Shown here one piece after another: positions 43,845 to 52,920 of a stretch of 64,000 nt of DNA. A program made the translations under genes and the position numbers. Positions within the stretch are counted from its first letter, which is position 1. The number at the start of each line of letters is the position of its first letter. Location: the NCBI GenBank assembly GCA_934255405.1, contig CAKQNT010000002.1:76959-140958 (forward strand), in the 5' to 3' direction. This stretch comes from an uncultured Alphaproteobacteria bacterium (lineage in GTDB: Bacteria > Pseudomonadota > Alphaproteobacteria > RF32 > CAG-239). The notes beneath the pieces are model-generated. The model saw nothing but the letters and a program-made list of their open reading frames with translations, did no database searches and was not told the DNA's origin.

Positions 43845-44999
43845 TTAATCATAATTTTTTCTTTGCAGTTTTCTCAAAAATGCGGCTTCGCCACCACTGC
43901 CAGGTAAAAATTGTTGGCTAGTAACATCTCCATCAATAAAAGCATCTTTATTAAAATATGATAAGAAATCATTTCTATTCATAATCTTATTTAAGTTTTC
44001 TTCGTATATTTCATGTAAATATCTCATAAAAGCCTTAAAAGCGTTACTTTTTGGTAAAATGTTCCCTTTAGTAGTTAAATCATTCCATGAATTTGGCCAC
44101 AAGTTTTTAATTGCAGAAAAATACTCATATATAATAAATGCTATATCAGAATCTTTTCCTTCAATAAACAAATTCCTAAAAGGAAATTTGACTAAATCTT
44201 TATCGTTAAGCAATGGAAGAGTTTTTCCCCTCTGCAATAAATCTCTATCCCTCATCGGTTCTGCCGATATAAATTTCATCAAAGCTTCAACAAATACAGC
44301 TTGAGTTAAAGGCTCTAGCTGTATTCGGCCTTGTGTTTTGACACCTAACCGCTTAATTCTCTGATAAAAGGGACTATCCTCTCTAGAATCAAGCATAACT
44401 GAAATCATATGGCATGTTTTTTGAGGGCTTCTATATTTTGCCAAATCTGCCAAATCATACGCCAAACTTTTGTTTACCTTAGTTTGAGCCAAATTAACTG
44501 TAGAAAAAATATTAGCTTGTTGTGATATATCAGCACCAATAAATATTGCCACACTTATATCAAAAATTTCATCTCCAAACTTAAATATGCGTTGTCCATC
44601 TTTATCTATTTCTACAAAACTGGCTATTCGATGTTGACCATCAATTATTTTTGCTATTTGTTCAATTGGAATAGAATCTTCAGGATGTTCATTATCTATA
44701 TATTCAGACAATGTTAATTCCATATCATCTTCATTTAAAGATGCGCACTTTTCATCAATCGCCAAAATAACAGAAGTAGGAAATGTCGCATCCATTGTTT
44801 TAACATATTTTTGTAGCTCTTTAACTCGATCCTCCTTTAAAGGCCTTTGTATTCCAAGATATTTCTCCACATCTCGCTCTTCCAAACGTCTAACATCGGC
44901 AGTCGCAATTTGGGCAACAATACTACAAGGTATGGATGCTATATAAAAGTCACCTATCGGCTGACGGACTTTAATAACCTTAGTCTTATATGTGTTCAT
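43845..44999 (-). CDS. DGQHR-domain protein (DndB-like)
   Basis: 384 residues. The family tag is IIDGQHRIASF near residue 140, preceded by RPLKEDRVKELQKYVKTMDAT and followed by IFSTVNLAQTKVNKSLAYDL, the usual DGQHR/ParB-like layout. DGQHR proteins include DndB, which regulates DNA phosphorothioation, and parts of other DNA-modification and defence systems. The C-terminal third (SNAFKAFMRYLHEIYEE) is also typical. No dndCDE is in the window. Its start overlaps the end of the membrane-protein gene by 14 bp, so it is the third gene of a Dam-membrane-DGQHR unit. Confidence 0.85.
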   Translation of the reverse strand: MNTYKTKVIKVRQPIGDFYIASIPCSIVAQIATADVRRLEERDVEKYLGIQRPLKEDRVKELQKYVKTMDATFPTSVILAIDEKCASLNEDDMELTLSEYIDNEHPEDSIPIEQIAKIIDGQHRIASFVEIDKDGQRIFKFGDEIFDISVAIFIGADISQQANIFSTVNLAQTKVNKSLAYDLADLAKYRSPQKTCHMISVMLDSREDSPFYQRIKRLGVKTQGRIQLEPLTQAVFVEALMKFISAEPMRDRDLLQRGKTLPLLNDKDLVKFPFRNLFIEGKDSDIAFIIYEYFSAIKNLWPNSWNDLTTKGNILPKSNAFKAFMRYLHEIYEENLNKIMNRNDFLSYFNKDAFIDGDVTSQQFLPGSGGEAAFLRKLQRKNYD

Positions 45000-45504
45000 T
45001 TTTCACACCTCGTTCTTCTAAAATTTTATCAAATGCAGAATTAAAATCATTTTGTTGTTCCATATTTGCTTTTTCAATAGTTTCTCTATCGGGAATAAGA
45101 GCAATGCACAAAGCTGATAGTAAAGAAAATAATAAAGAAGCTATATACAATATTAAAACCCATCTAAATAATATATTTAATTTATCTATCGCTGTTTCTT
45201 CCTTTAGCATAATAAACAGAATTATTGATGCTAAAAAAATTATAAAAGCAATAAAATCTGTAAAATGAAATAATTTTTTTGTCCTATTTTTAAAGAAACA
45301 CTGAGCAAACAATGGGGCGGAAAAAGATATAGCATAAACAAGAAATTCACTCGTACCAATACCCATAATGCTTGGTTTAGCAAGCTCTTTTTCTCTTATC
45401 CATAACCAAAACATTGTAACTAAAGAAGGTAAAGAGACAAAAAACCATGCTAAAAGCCATTTCCATAATTCAAAGCCTATTTTTCTTATATTTAATAACC
45501 ACAT
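44986..45504 (-). CDS. Four-helix membrane protein of the DGQHR cassette
   Basis: 172 residues. Hydrophobic helices lie at about 13-35, 50-70, 82-102 and 115-140. A cytosolic tail of about 30 residues follows (DRETIEKANMEQQ...KILEERG). No enzyme motif is visible. It overlaps the Dam gene by 13 bp upstream and the DGQHR gene by 14 bp downstream, so all three are probably translated as a unit. I do not recognise the family. A membrane effector or anchor is possible, in line with membrane proteins in other defence cassettes (inference). Confidence 0.7.
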   Translation of the reverse strand: MWLLNIRKIGFELWKWLLAWFFVSLPSLVTMFWLWIREKELAKPSIMGIGTSEFLVYAISFSAPLFAQCFFKNRTKKLFHFTDFIAFIIFLASIILFIMLKEETAIDKLNILFRWVLILYIASLLFSLLSALCIALIPDRETIEKANMEQQNDFNSAFDKILEERGVKNEHI

Positions 45505-46316
45505 TTTATAGCTAACTCCTCATATTTTCCTCTTTTTTCAGGATTTGATGCCAAAACGCTAGCTCTAGATAAACAAATCATATCTCCTAGACCATCATAT
45601 AGCTCTCTAATTGAGGAATGATTAGCATTGGTAACTAAAACTTTAACACCTCTGCTAACAGCACTTTCTACACTATTTCTTAAACGAATTTGATCAGCCC
45701 AAGAAAATAATGTTTCGTTATATTGCACAAAAGCATTAGAATTGTGTTTAACTGTATATGGAGGATCTACAAAAATAAAATCATTTTTTTGAGCTTGTTG
45801 CATAGCTTCTTCAAAATCCATTTTTGATATTATTGTATTTTCTAATAATTTAGCAACTGCTTCAAAATTATCGCTATCAAGAATCACTTTTGTTTTAGTG
45901 CCGATAGGAACATTAAATCCTCCTGAATTATTAACGCGATATAATCCATTCCAACAAGTTCTGTTCAAATAGATAAAACGTGCCGCCTTTTCTATATCAT
46001 TAGAATATGAGGCATTCCTCACATGATAATAATGTTCTTTATTATGCAAATCATGATGCTTTTTCAACAGGGAAACAACCTCTAAAGGAGAAGTTTTGAT
46101 AGTTTTATACGTTTCGATTAAATCAACATTAATATCAGATAAAACAGCACGAAACGGCCTTAAATAAAAGAAAACGGCTGCACTTCCTAAAAAAGGCTCG
46201 TAATAAACATTATAGTCATTCTGTTTAGGGAAAATATCAACACATTGATGAACAAGCCAACGTTTTCCACCGGCCCACTTTAAAAAAGGAGATATTATTA
46301 AATTATTATTCAACAT
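45492..46316 (-). CDS. dam: Dam-family DNA adenine-N6 methyltransferase
   Basis: 274 residues, alpha-class (D12) layout: FLKWAGGKRWLV (SAM-binding motif I), YEPFLGSAAVFFYL, FIYLNRTCWNGLYRVN, and catalytic DPPY in FIFVDPPYTVKHN. The target is probably a short palindrome such as GATC, by family only. It is first gene of the cassette with the membrane and DGQHR proteins. It could protect host DNA from, or mark it for, the partner activities. Confidence 0.93.
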   Translation of the reverse strand: MLNNNLIISPFLKWAGGKRWLVHQCVDIFPKQNDYNVYYEPFLGSAAVFFYLRPFRAVLSDINVDLIETYKTIKTSPLEVVSLLKKHHDLHNKEHYYHVRNASYSNDIEKAARFIYLNRTCWNGLYRVNNSGGFNVPIGTKTKVILDSDNFEAVAKLLENTIISKMDFEEAMQQAQKNDFIFVDPPYTVKHNSNAFVQYNETLFSWADQIRLRNSVESAVSRGVKVLVTNANHSSIRELYDGLGDMICLSRASVLASNPEKRGKYEELAIKCGY

Positions 46317-46441
46317 TGGATCATCTTATCATTGTTAATAAACTAATTGATATCAGTTTATATGCAATATTTCTACAACTAAATGCAAATATCTCCAAAT
46401 TTTTATATAGTTTTATAATGCATTACATATAATGTAGTAAA

Positions 46442-46804
46442 TTATTTATTTGTACATATTTTTTTGATAACCGCAGTTAATAAGGCTTCAAAGGCTTTTT
46501 CCTTTAGTTGCTCATACGCTACATACGTGGGAATATTTTGAGTTATATAACTCAATGAACTATATGCTACATGAAAAGGAAGCTCTTCATAATACATAAC
46601 TGTAATATTAGTAAACAACGAAAGTTCTTTTATAGTTTGTGCATGAATATCTATGCTTTGCTGCAATTGTCTGCAAATATATTCAAGATCCATACTATTT
46701 AATGCATTGCAATTTTCATTATAAAGAGCAACATCCTGAGAAATATCATAAGCCGATTTGGCAATGCTTAAAGCTTGCTTTACGTGTTCAAATGTAATTT
46801 GCAT
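46442..46804 (-). CDS. Unrecognised 120-residue helical protein
   Basis: Starts at ATG 46804 with GAGGAAATGGA. Mostly helical: FEHVKQALSIAKSAYDISQD, YICRQLQQSIDIHAQTIKEL and AYEQLKEKAFEALLTAV. There is no signal, membrane segment or known motif. It lies 125 bp upstream of dam on the same strand, so it may be co-transcribed, but the gap contains AT-rich promoter-like sequence. Confidence 0.6.
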   Translation of the reverse strand: MQITFEHVKQALSIAKSAYDISQDVALYNENCNALNSMDLEYICRQLQQSIDIHAQTIKELSLFTNITVMYYEELPFHVAYSSLSYITQNIPTYVAYEQLKEKAFEALLTAVIKKICTNK

Positions 46805-46946
46805 TCCATTTCCTCTTTAATATTTTGCGTGTAATAACTTTTGTTAAATTAACTATCTATGAGAGTTAATACTGTTTAACCGCTTACCATATTAATATGT
46901 AAGATTTTAATTTTCAATCTATAGTATGTTTTATTTTAAATTAATA
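46805..46946. other. AT-rich spacer with palindrome
   Basis: CTTAC-CATATTAATATG-GTAAG-like palindrome near 46882-46902. Nothing else seen. Confidence 0.45.
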
Positions 46947-47470
46947 TCACCCTACACAGCCCCAATAAAATTGGGAAGATTTTAGTAGAGCGGTGGTTGC
47001 ATATTCAATGCCTTGGCTCAAAGCATCACACTGATCTTTGAAAATAGAGTTTGGAAACAACAGCAACTCGTTTTTAAAATCTTGCCACCAATAACCGACC
47101 ACAACAGGAAATAGGCATGTCTCATTTTCTATATAAGATGAAACACCAACCAATCTGGAAACTTTATTCTCTACAGCCCTTATTGGAACAATCTTAGATT
47201 TGGGATTGTTCATCCGCAACTGCTGAATGGCTTGCGTTCCTGATGAAGCATCTTCAATCAGAGTTTCAATTTTAGCACCGACATATTTTTGCCTCATCTG
47301 CTCGTGCATTTGACTCATTTTCTGGATTAATCTGGGAAATTCCAAACGGTCTCGAAAACAATCAAGCATATAAATTTGTTTATTGATATCGACACCAAGC
47401 ACCACACAGGCGGAATAGGCATTGTATTCTCCGGTTTTAGCAGCATCTGTATTGCCTTGATCACGGCATG
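46947..47470 (-). pseudogene. Phage terminase large subunit, C-terminal nuclease fragment
   Basis: The called frame starts at a GTG (47405), but terminase-like sequence continues upstream in frame (RDQGNTDAAKTGEYNAYSAC) to about 47470. Motifs of the RNase H-like nuclease: VVLGVDINKQIYMLDCFRDR, IEDASSGTQAI, IVPIRAVENKVSRL and FKDQCDALSQGIEYA. The ATPase half is missing. It is a prophage relic that has been fused head-on to a plus-strand frame beginning at 47468. Confidence 0.75.
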
Positions 47471-47851
47471 AAATCAGTTGCTGAAGTTGAGGCTTACTTC
47501 TGCGTAGAGAGCATTAATAAATCGGAAATTCATCATAATGTGTTGGTAATCAATATAAATAGAACTTATGCTAAATTGGATAATATTTATGAATCTACCA
47601 GAAAAAGCTGGGTTTTGAGCGAAAATAAATTAAAAGAAATTGAACTTGTTTTCAGCGAATATAAGGGGATTTTCCGAAAAGTTTTTCAACCTGTTTCCTG
47701 GCAACCGACAATTGATGAAAATGGTCGGAAACGCTGGATGTTTGAGGGAATAGACGTTTCTGACCAATATCCACAGTACATTAATAAAAAGAATGGCTTT
47801 AAAAAACAGGGACAAGCCAATCCCGTGCAAATGATTTGGGGTAACAAATAA
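47468..47851 (+). pseudogene. Fragment of an unrecognised protein
   Basis: 127 codons. The first 15 or so are antisense to the terminase relic. From about 47510 the frame reads like the C-terminal part of a conserved protein: YESTRKSWVLSENKLKEIEL, then EYKGIFRKVFQPVSW and RKRWMFEGIDVSDQYPQYI. The pattern Y-x-x-x-R-x-x-W followed by a GIFRxVF strand suggests a small beta domain, but I cannot name it. It ends 44 bp before the DUF2779 fragment. Confidence 0.5.
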
Positions 47852-47895
47852 ATTTTTAGAAATTTTGATTATTGTTCTTCTAAAGAGAGGTTCTA

Positions 47896-48138
47896 ATGTT
47901 CTTATCAAAGTCCGATTTTATGTTTGCTTTAGATTGCCCGAAGGCTTTATTGCTAAAGAAAAATCGTCGTGATATGATGTCGGAAATTGATAAAAATGCT
48001 CAAAAACGTTTTGATGACAGTAATTATATCCAAGAAACGGCCAGGCTTTATTATCCCGTGGGCGTCATGTGCCAGACGAAAAATACGGATAAACTTATGG
48101 ATGTTTTGTATTTCTATGCACAGAAAAGAAAAGCATAA
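47896..48138 (+). pseudogene. DUF2779 protein, N-terminal fragment
   Basis: 80 residues with a start like DUF2779/PD-(D/E)XK proteins: LSKSDFMFALDCPKALLLKK and YIQETARLYYPVGV. Full-length members are 450-600 residues and have Cas4-like nuclease features. After residue 60 the similarity stops (TKNTDKLMDVLYFYAQ), so the gene is truncated. Another relic in the 46.9-48.2 kb segment. Confidence 0.6.
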
Positions 48139-48407
48139 TTCTCAAACGTTCATTCATACTGCAGCATTTTCTGTGTATTAAATTAACTCAAGCTTAAACC
48201 AATAATAAAAAATATATAAACCATAATTAACTTGTTTTTTGTAGTTAATTTTATATAAAATGTATTTTTGTTTACGTGATTTTGTAAATAAAAATACAGA
48301 GCAAAGCAAAAAAGTTGTTGAAATATAATGGCTTTTTGGTTTATTGTGTATATAATGTTTTTGTAAATTGTAAATAATACTGCTCCTGTTTGTAGAAAGG
48401 TTTCTTT
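48139..48407. other. AT-rich spacer upstream of Fic gene
   Basis: No gene seen. The Fic promoter must lie here; I saw no clear operator. Confidence 0.5.
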
Positions 48408-49562
48408 ATGTTTAAACATTTTGACTTGCATTTGCCCACACCAGATTTCAAAGATCCAATAGTTGCAAAGATTATAGAACTTGAAAAATTGAGAGGAAAT
48501 CAAATTAATCTTGGTGTTAATAATAAATTATTTAATCAATTAAAAGAAATTTTTCATAGCGTGGAGAGTCTTTATTCTGCACGAATCGAAGGAAATCGAA
48601 CAACTATCTCTGATTATGTACAAGATAAATCTGGTGATGGGCGCAAGTCTCAGCCAATTACTGAAATTTTGAATATTGAAAAAGCAATGAGATTTGTTGA
48701 TAATTGTTTTAGAGAAAATATAGATCAAAAAATAGATGCCTCATTGATTTCTACTTTACATCAAATGCTTACTAGTGATTTGGATGTTTCTAGAGAGGGA
48801 TCAAAGACACCCGGCATATATAGATCAAATAATGTAGAAATTAAAAATGCGGAATTTACACCACCAATGAACATTAAAGTTCCAGAGTATATGGATGAAC
48901 TTATAAGTTTTATTAACTCTGAAACATCTACACAGGAAGAATTGCTAAAAGTTGCAATTGCTCATCACAGATTTGTATGGGTACATCCTTTTGATAATGG
49001 AAATGGCAGAATGTCTCGTATATTAACTTATGCAATGCTGAAAAAAGCGCGTTTTGATAAAATATCGCTCCTTAACCCTGCGGCTGTTTTCTGTATTAAT
49101 CGAGAGCAATATTTTACAAATTTAGCAAAAGCAGACACTGGAACAGAAGATGGCTTATTGGAATGGTGTAGATTTGTTCTTTCTGGTCTTTTTAGTGAGC
49201 TAACAAAATTGCGAAGACTTCTTGATGGAACCTATTTTCGTAGTTCAATTTTAAAACCAGCTGTAGGTTATGCAAGTTCTCATGAGTTAATTTCAGAAGA
49301 TGAAGCAAAAATTTTAAATTTATCAATCAGTAATGACGATAACCTTATTATGGCAAGAGATATTGCGGAAATTTTACCAGAGAGAACATCTCGTCAAATA
49401 ACATATATTATTAACAAAATGATTGATAATGACTTATTACAGAAAGAAACAAATACCGCGCGAAAGTACTTAATTAACTTGCATCATAAGCATATAATGA
49501 GGGGCATTATTGAGCGCCTTTCAATTGAAGGTTTTACAGAGCATTTAGATTCTGTTTCGTAA
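48408..49562 (+). CDS. Fic family protein with C-terminal winged helix
   Basis: 384 residues. N-terminal inhibitory helix SARIEGNRTT (S-x3-E-G), then the Fic core with the intact catalytic motif VHPFDNGNGRMSR near residue 198, with EFTPP as flap region. The C-terminus (about 310-365) is a winged helix (ARDIAEILPERTSRQITYII). This is the common Fic_N/HTH architecture with AMP-transferase activity restrained by its own inhibitory helix. Unlike the island-1 Fic protein, all catalytic residues are present. Confidence 0.9.
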   Translation: MFKHFDLHLPTPDFKDPIVAKIIELEKLRGNQINLGVNNKLFNQLKEIFHSVESLYSARIEGNRTTISDYVQDKSGDGRKSQPITEILNIEKAMRFVDNCFRENIDQKIDASLISTLHQMLTSDLDVSREGSKTPGIYRSNNVEIKNAEFTPPMNIKVPEYMDELISFINSETSTQEELLKVAIAHHRFVWVHPFDNGNGRMSRILTYAMLKKARFDKISLLNPAAVFCINREQYFTNLAKADTGTEDGLLEWCRFVLSGLFSELTKLRRLLDGTYFRSSILKPAVGYASSHELISEDEAKILNLSISNDDNLIMARDIAEILPERTSRQITYIINKMIDNDLLQKETNTARKYLINLHHKHIMRGIIERLSIEGFTEHLDSVS

Positions 49563-49671
49563 AAAAGATTAGTATTTGCAAAAAAAATTTTCCTTCTCTA
49601 ATAAAGTTGACTTCTGATCCTATGTAAGCGTCACTAAACTTATAAAGCGTGGAAAAACAAGGAGTTGACTG

Positions 49672-50130
49672 ATGAGAAAGAAGATTTATCTGCCGAAAAG
49701 CGCTGAAGAGCTTAAAGGCATGAAACGCAAAAAACAGGCAGAACTATGGGCTAGGTATAATAACAGTCCATATGAACGGCAGTTTCGGGCATTATGGTAT
49801 TATATCGCCTGTGAAAACGCCAATCTTAAAATTGAACACAAACACCTAACTAAACTGGAAAAATACGCCGAAAAACCCGATGAGTGTATGGTTAAGGTTT
49901 ATAAGACTAAATACAACCTGCATCCCGGCACCGAAATTATCAAAACCTATCACGGCCGACAGTATAAGGTTACTATCGCGGAAGCAAATGATTTTATCTA
50001 TGAGCGGCGGCATTATAAAACTCTGTCTGCCATAGCCAAAGAAATCTGCGGTATTAAAGTTTCCGGCTATGATTTCTTCGGACTAAATAATAAATCGGCA
50101 TTAAAGGAGGCAGAAAATGGCAAAAATTAA
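49672..50130 (+). CDS. DUF2924 protein, recombinase partner
   Basis: 152 residues, start with AAGGAG at 7 nt. The family end HPGTEIIKTYHGRQYKVTI, FIYERRHYKTLSAIAKEICG and VSGYDFFGL is clear. DUF2924 proteins commonly precede large serine recombinases in alphaproteobacterial prophages and islands; their role is unproven. It overlaps the recombinase gene by 14 bp. Confidence 0.85.
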   Translation: MRKKIYLPKSAEELKGMKRKKQAELWARYNNSPYERQFRALWYYIACENANLKIEHKHLTKLEKYAEKPDECMVKVYKTKYNLHPGTEIIKTYHGRQYKVTIAEANDFIYERRHYKTLSAIAKEICGIKVSGYDFFGLNNKSALKEAENGKN

Positions 50131-51766
50131 TTGTGCGGTTTATGTTCGCAAATCAACCGAAAAGGGCTTGGAATTGGAGTTTAACTCCTTGCACAATCAA
50201 GAAGAATCTTGCCGCAGTTATATCCTCTCACAAGCCTTTAATAATTGGGAGTACTACAAAACTTATACAGATGGAGGCATATCCGGCGGCACCATGGAAC
50301 GTCCTGCTTTGAAACAAATGCTTGAGGATATCAGAAAAGGCCTGATACAAACGGTGGTGGTTTATAAGGTTGACCGTTTATCGCGTTCAATTATGGATTT
50401 TCACAACATGATGAAAGAATTTGATAAATATGGTTGTAGTTTTGTTTCCATCACGCAGGCCTTTGATACCTCAACCTCTATGGGCAAATTGACGTTGAAT
50501 ATGCTGTTATCATTTGCTCAATTTGAGCGGGAAGTATCTTCTGAACGTGTCCGCGATAAAATCCGCGCCAGTAAAGACAAAGGCTTGTGGACAGGCGGCA
50601 TCCCCAAACTCGGCTATGATATTAAAGACAAAAAACTGGTCATTAATCCGGTTGAAGCCGAACAGGTTCGCAGTATTTTTGAAGGCTATCTGCAATGTGG
50701 CTCACTGGCGGAACTTGAGAAATTTGCCGAGGTTAATGGTTTTAAACATAAAGGTTGGGTAACCAACAAGGGCGAACAAAGAGGCGGTAAGCCTTTCAGA
50801 ATATCAGCCCTCCACCGCTTATTGCATGAAAAATTATACCTCGGCATGATTGAGAACAAAAGCACCGGACAAGCATTTAAAGGACAGCATGAAGCTATCA
50901 TATCAAAAGATCTGTGGGAAAAGGTACAAAACCAACTCAAAGATAATGACAACTGCACCAATCATGCAAGGAGCAGAAACAATAACCTGCTGACCGGCAA
51001 GTTATTTGATGCCAATGGCACCATTTTTAACAATCAGGCCAACAGCAAAAAGAAAGCTACCAAACGACACTATTACTCTATTAAGGGTTTGTTCCTACCC
51101 ACGGAGCAAATTGATAAGCTCGCTAAAGACGCCATAATTGAAATTCTTAACAGCGACCTAACCAGACTGAATAAAGATAGCGCCATGGCTCTAAAACAGA
51201 TAAACTTTACCGGTATGGATTACTTCGTACAACGTAATTTTATCCGCAACTTCATTAACAAAATCATCTATCAGAAGGATCGCTTAACCTTCTTTTTTAA
51301 TACCGATCAGATAATACTCTCAGCTTATACCGGCGATTCGCTGAATGAAAATAATAACCCACTGGAATTTATTGCTGATAATGCCAACAACCAAATCATC
51401 TATGAAAAACAGGTGGTCATCAACCGCGGACTGTCAAGCAATGTCTACAATGCCGGAAAGGTTGGACTGATGAGCATCAATGACAACAACCACCTCATTG
51501 TCCGAGCCTTTGCATACGCATGGAAATTTAAGAAACTATATGAAAAATGCATCCGAATGGAAGACATCAGGAAACAGGAGAAAATGACCAAGCGTACAAT
51601 TTACAAATATCTCAACCTTGCTTATCTCTCGCCAAGAATAGTAAACCAACTTCTCTCCGGAACTTTAACCGTCAACCTGCAAAAACTATTTGAAATAGCC
51701 TCTAGTGCTACGCTTTTTCAGGAGCAAGAGAAGAAGCTTCTTCAACAGTCTTTAAGTAATTTTTAA
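50117..51766 (+). CDS. Large serine recombinase
   Basis: 549 residues. Resolvase domain: AVYVRKST with the nucleophilic Ser near residue 13, YTDGGISGGTMERPALKQML, VYKVDRLSRSIMDF, and FAQFEREVSSERVRDKI. The Recombinase domain follows (PKLGYDI...ALHRLLHEKLYLGMIENK). No Cys-rich zinc ribbon is apparent in the tail. It cuts and rejoins attP/attB with a 2-bp crossover. Probably the mobility gene of region 2, paired with DUF2924. Confidence 0.92.
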   Translation: MAKINCAVYVRKSTEKGLELEFNSLHNQEESCRSYILSQAFNNWEYYKTYTDGGISGGTMERPALKQMLEDIRKGLIQTVVVYKVDRLSRSIMDFHNMMKEFDKYGCSFVSITQAFDTSTSMGKLTLNMLLSFAQFEREVSSERVRDKIRASKDKGLWTGGIPKLGYDIKDKKLVINPVEAEQVRSIFEGYLQCGSLAELEKFAEVNGFKHKGWVTNKGEQRGGKPFRISALHRLLHEKLYLGMIENKSTGQAFKGQHEAIISKDLWEKVQNQLKDNDNCTNHARSRNNNLLTGKLFDANGTIFNNQANSKKKATKRHYYSIKGLFLPTEQIDKLAKDAIIEILNSDLTRLNKDSAMALKQINFTGMDYFVQRNFIRNFINKIIYQKDRLTFFFNTDQIILSAYTGDSLNENNNPLEFIADNANNQIIYEKQVVINRGLSSNVYNAGKVGLMSINDNNHLIVRAFAYAWKFKKLYEKCIRMEDIRKQEKMTKRTIYKYLNLAYLSPRIVNQLLSGTLTVNLQKLFEIASSATLFQEQEKKLLQQSLSNF

Positions 51767-51923
51767 GCTCTATATTCAAGCGAATTAGATGCTCTTTAGA
51801 AACATTAGGTAACCCATCAGTGTATCTTTTACTGATAACTTTTTTAGAAAGTTTTTCTCCTGCTATGCACAGTTCAAGTGCTTTTTGAACATTTTGTATT
51901 TTTAAAATTCTATTTTTTAGCAT
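51708..51923 (-). CDS. Small unknown protein coupled to the 51917 gene
   Basis: 71 residues, basic and helical (KALELCIAGEKLSKKVISKR, HLIRLNIELKNYLKTVEEA). Its ATG overlaps the stop of the upstream gene by 7 bp, which argues that it is real. It also runs 59 bp into the antisense of the recombinase 3' end. It could be a small regulator, but no motif is diagnostic. Confidence 0.5.
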   Translation of the reverse strand: MLKNRILKIQNVQKALELCIAGEKLSKKVISKRYTDGLPNVSKEHLIRLNIELKNYLKTVEEASSLAPEKA

Positions 51924-52579
51924 TTTTTCTTTATATTCAAAAAGTTAACAACAACTTCTTCACTAGAAAGGAGCAAATCTGGCTTCGGTAATAAACTCCA
52001 GCATTCCTTAATTATTTCCGATAAAACTCTCTTTACACGTACTTTTTTATATATATTATATGATAAAAACTGTACATGCTGCTGAGCAAAACTACCTTCC
52101 ACATCTGTAAGAACAGCTAGTGGTTTAGGAAGCCACACTAAATTAGGAACAAAACTATTTACCTTAGGATTATAATTATTATTTTTACACATCCAACAAT
52201 GAGCCGTTACAAAACCTTTTCCAATTTTTTTACCTTTATAAAGAGGAAGGTGACTACTTATTAATAAACTTTTAGGGTAACCTTTTACAATGCTATTATC
52301 ATCACGAAAATACCCTTTTTCATTAGGTGATCCCCACATATCCATTTGATTTTTCTTTAAGGGACGACAACTGTTATTTCGTACAACAAAAGGGGAAATA
52401 ATAGGCAAATGCTTGTATAACTCTACAGGCAACCAAATTCCTAAAACATCAATTGCCTCTTTGATACAAGTTTGGATATTTGGATCATCTTGTTTTTCTA
52501 GATCTTTGAATGAATATTGAGAATATCTTTGTTCCAAAAAACTTTTTAATACATCTATACCGTCAATCTTATCAACCAT
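51917..52579 (-). CDS. Unrecognised protein beside tRNA-Ser
   Basis: 220 residues from ATG 52579 (GGAG upstream). It is soluble with an acidic helical N-terminus (VLKSFLEQRYSQYSFKDLE). A distinctive centre reads MWGSPNEKGYFRDDNSIVKG, then GKGFVTAHCWMCKNNNYNP, with Asp/His/Cys residues that could be catalytic or metal-binding. I do not recognise the family. The position between a recombinase and a tRNA, with a coupled small gene, suggests cargo, perhaps a nuclease. Confidence 0.6.
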   Translation of the reverse strand: MVDKIDGIDVLKSFLEQRYSQYSFKDLEKQDDPNIQTCIKEAIDVLGIWLPVELYKHLPIISPFVVRNNSCRPLKKNQMDMWGSPNEKGYFRDDNSIVKGYPKSLLISSHLPLYKGKKIGKGFVTAHCWMCKNNNYNPKVNSFVPNLVWLPKPLAVLTDVEGSFAQQHVQFLSYNIYKKVRVKRVLSEIIKECWSLLPKPDLLLSSEEVVVNFLNIKKKC

Positions 52580-52722
52580 AATATCTCCAACACATTGACT
52601 TTGCAAAAATCGGCATTGTATGTAACTGCCGGAAATTTTGCGATTTTTAATTTAAAATAAGCTTACCATAGTCATTTCGGCAAAGTCAACCACCCGCAAA
52701 GCCCGTGTTTCCGCCGCATACG

Positions 52723-52752
52723 AAAAAAGACGCTGCAAACGAGCGTCTTTTT
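52723..52752 (-). terminator. Terminator after tRNA-Ser
   Basis: AAAAAGACGCT and AGCGTCTTTTT arms with a 7-nt loop, just downstream of tRNA-Ser on the minus strand. Confidence 0.8.
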
Positions 52753-52760
52753 AATTAAAA

Positions 52761-52851
52761 TGGCGGATAGGGAGGGATTCGAACCCTCGGTACCCTTTAG
52801 AGGTACACACGATTTCCAATCGTGCGCCTTCGACCACTCGGCCACCTATCC
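52761..52851 (-). tRNA. tRNA-Ser(GGA)
   Basis: 91 nt with encoded CCA. Acceptor GGATAGG/CCTATCC, anticodon stem CACGA/TCGTG around TTGGAAA (anticodon GGA). A long variable arm (TACCTCTAAAGGGTA) and T-arm GAGGG/CCCTC are typical of class II serine tRNAs. Confidence 0.97.
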
Positions 52852-52920
52852 GCAAACTGTGCTTAAACTATATTATCCAAATTTGTTTTGCAACAAGTTT
52901 TTTGCAAAAATGCAATATTT

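Larger units (their letters stand above)
43650..52757. mobile_element. Accessory region 2 ending at tRNA-Ser
   Basis: About 9 kb of AT-rich DNA with a Dam-membrane-DGQHR cassette, terminase and DUF2779 fragments, Fic, DUF2924, large serine recombinase and unknown genes. It abuts the 3' side of tRNA-Ser. I found no exact direct repeat of the tRNA end at the left border, so exact limits and mechanism stay open. Confidence 0.5.

Noticed and set aside
52761..52790. tRNA-Ser 3' end as attachment site of region 2
   Set aside because: I looked for a matching direct repeat near 43500; only a 7-9 base resemblance in the wrong orientation exists, so not claimed.
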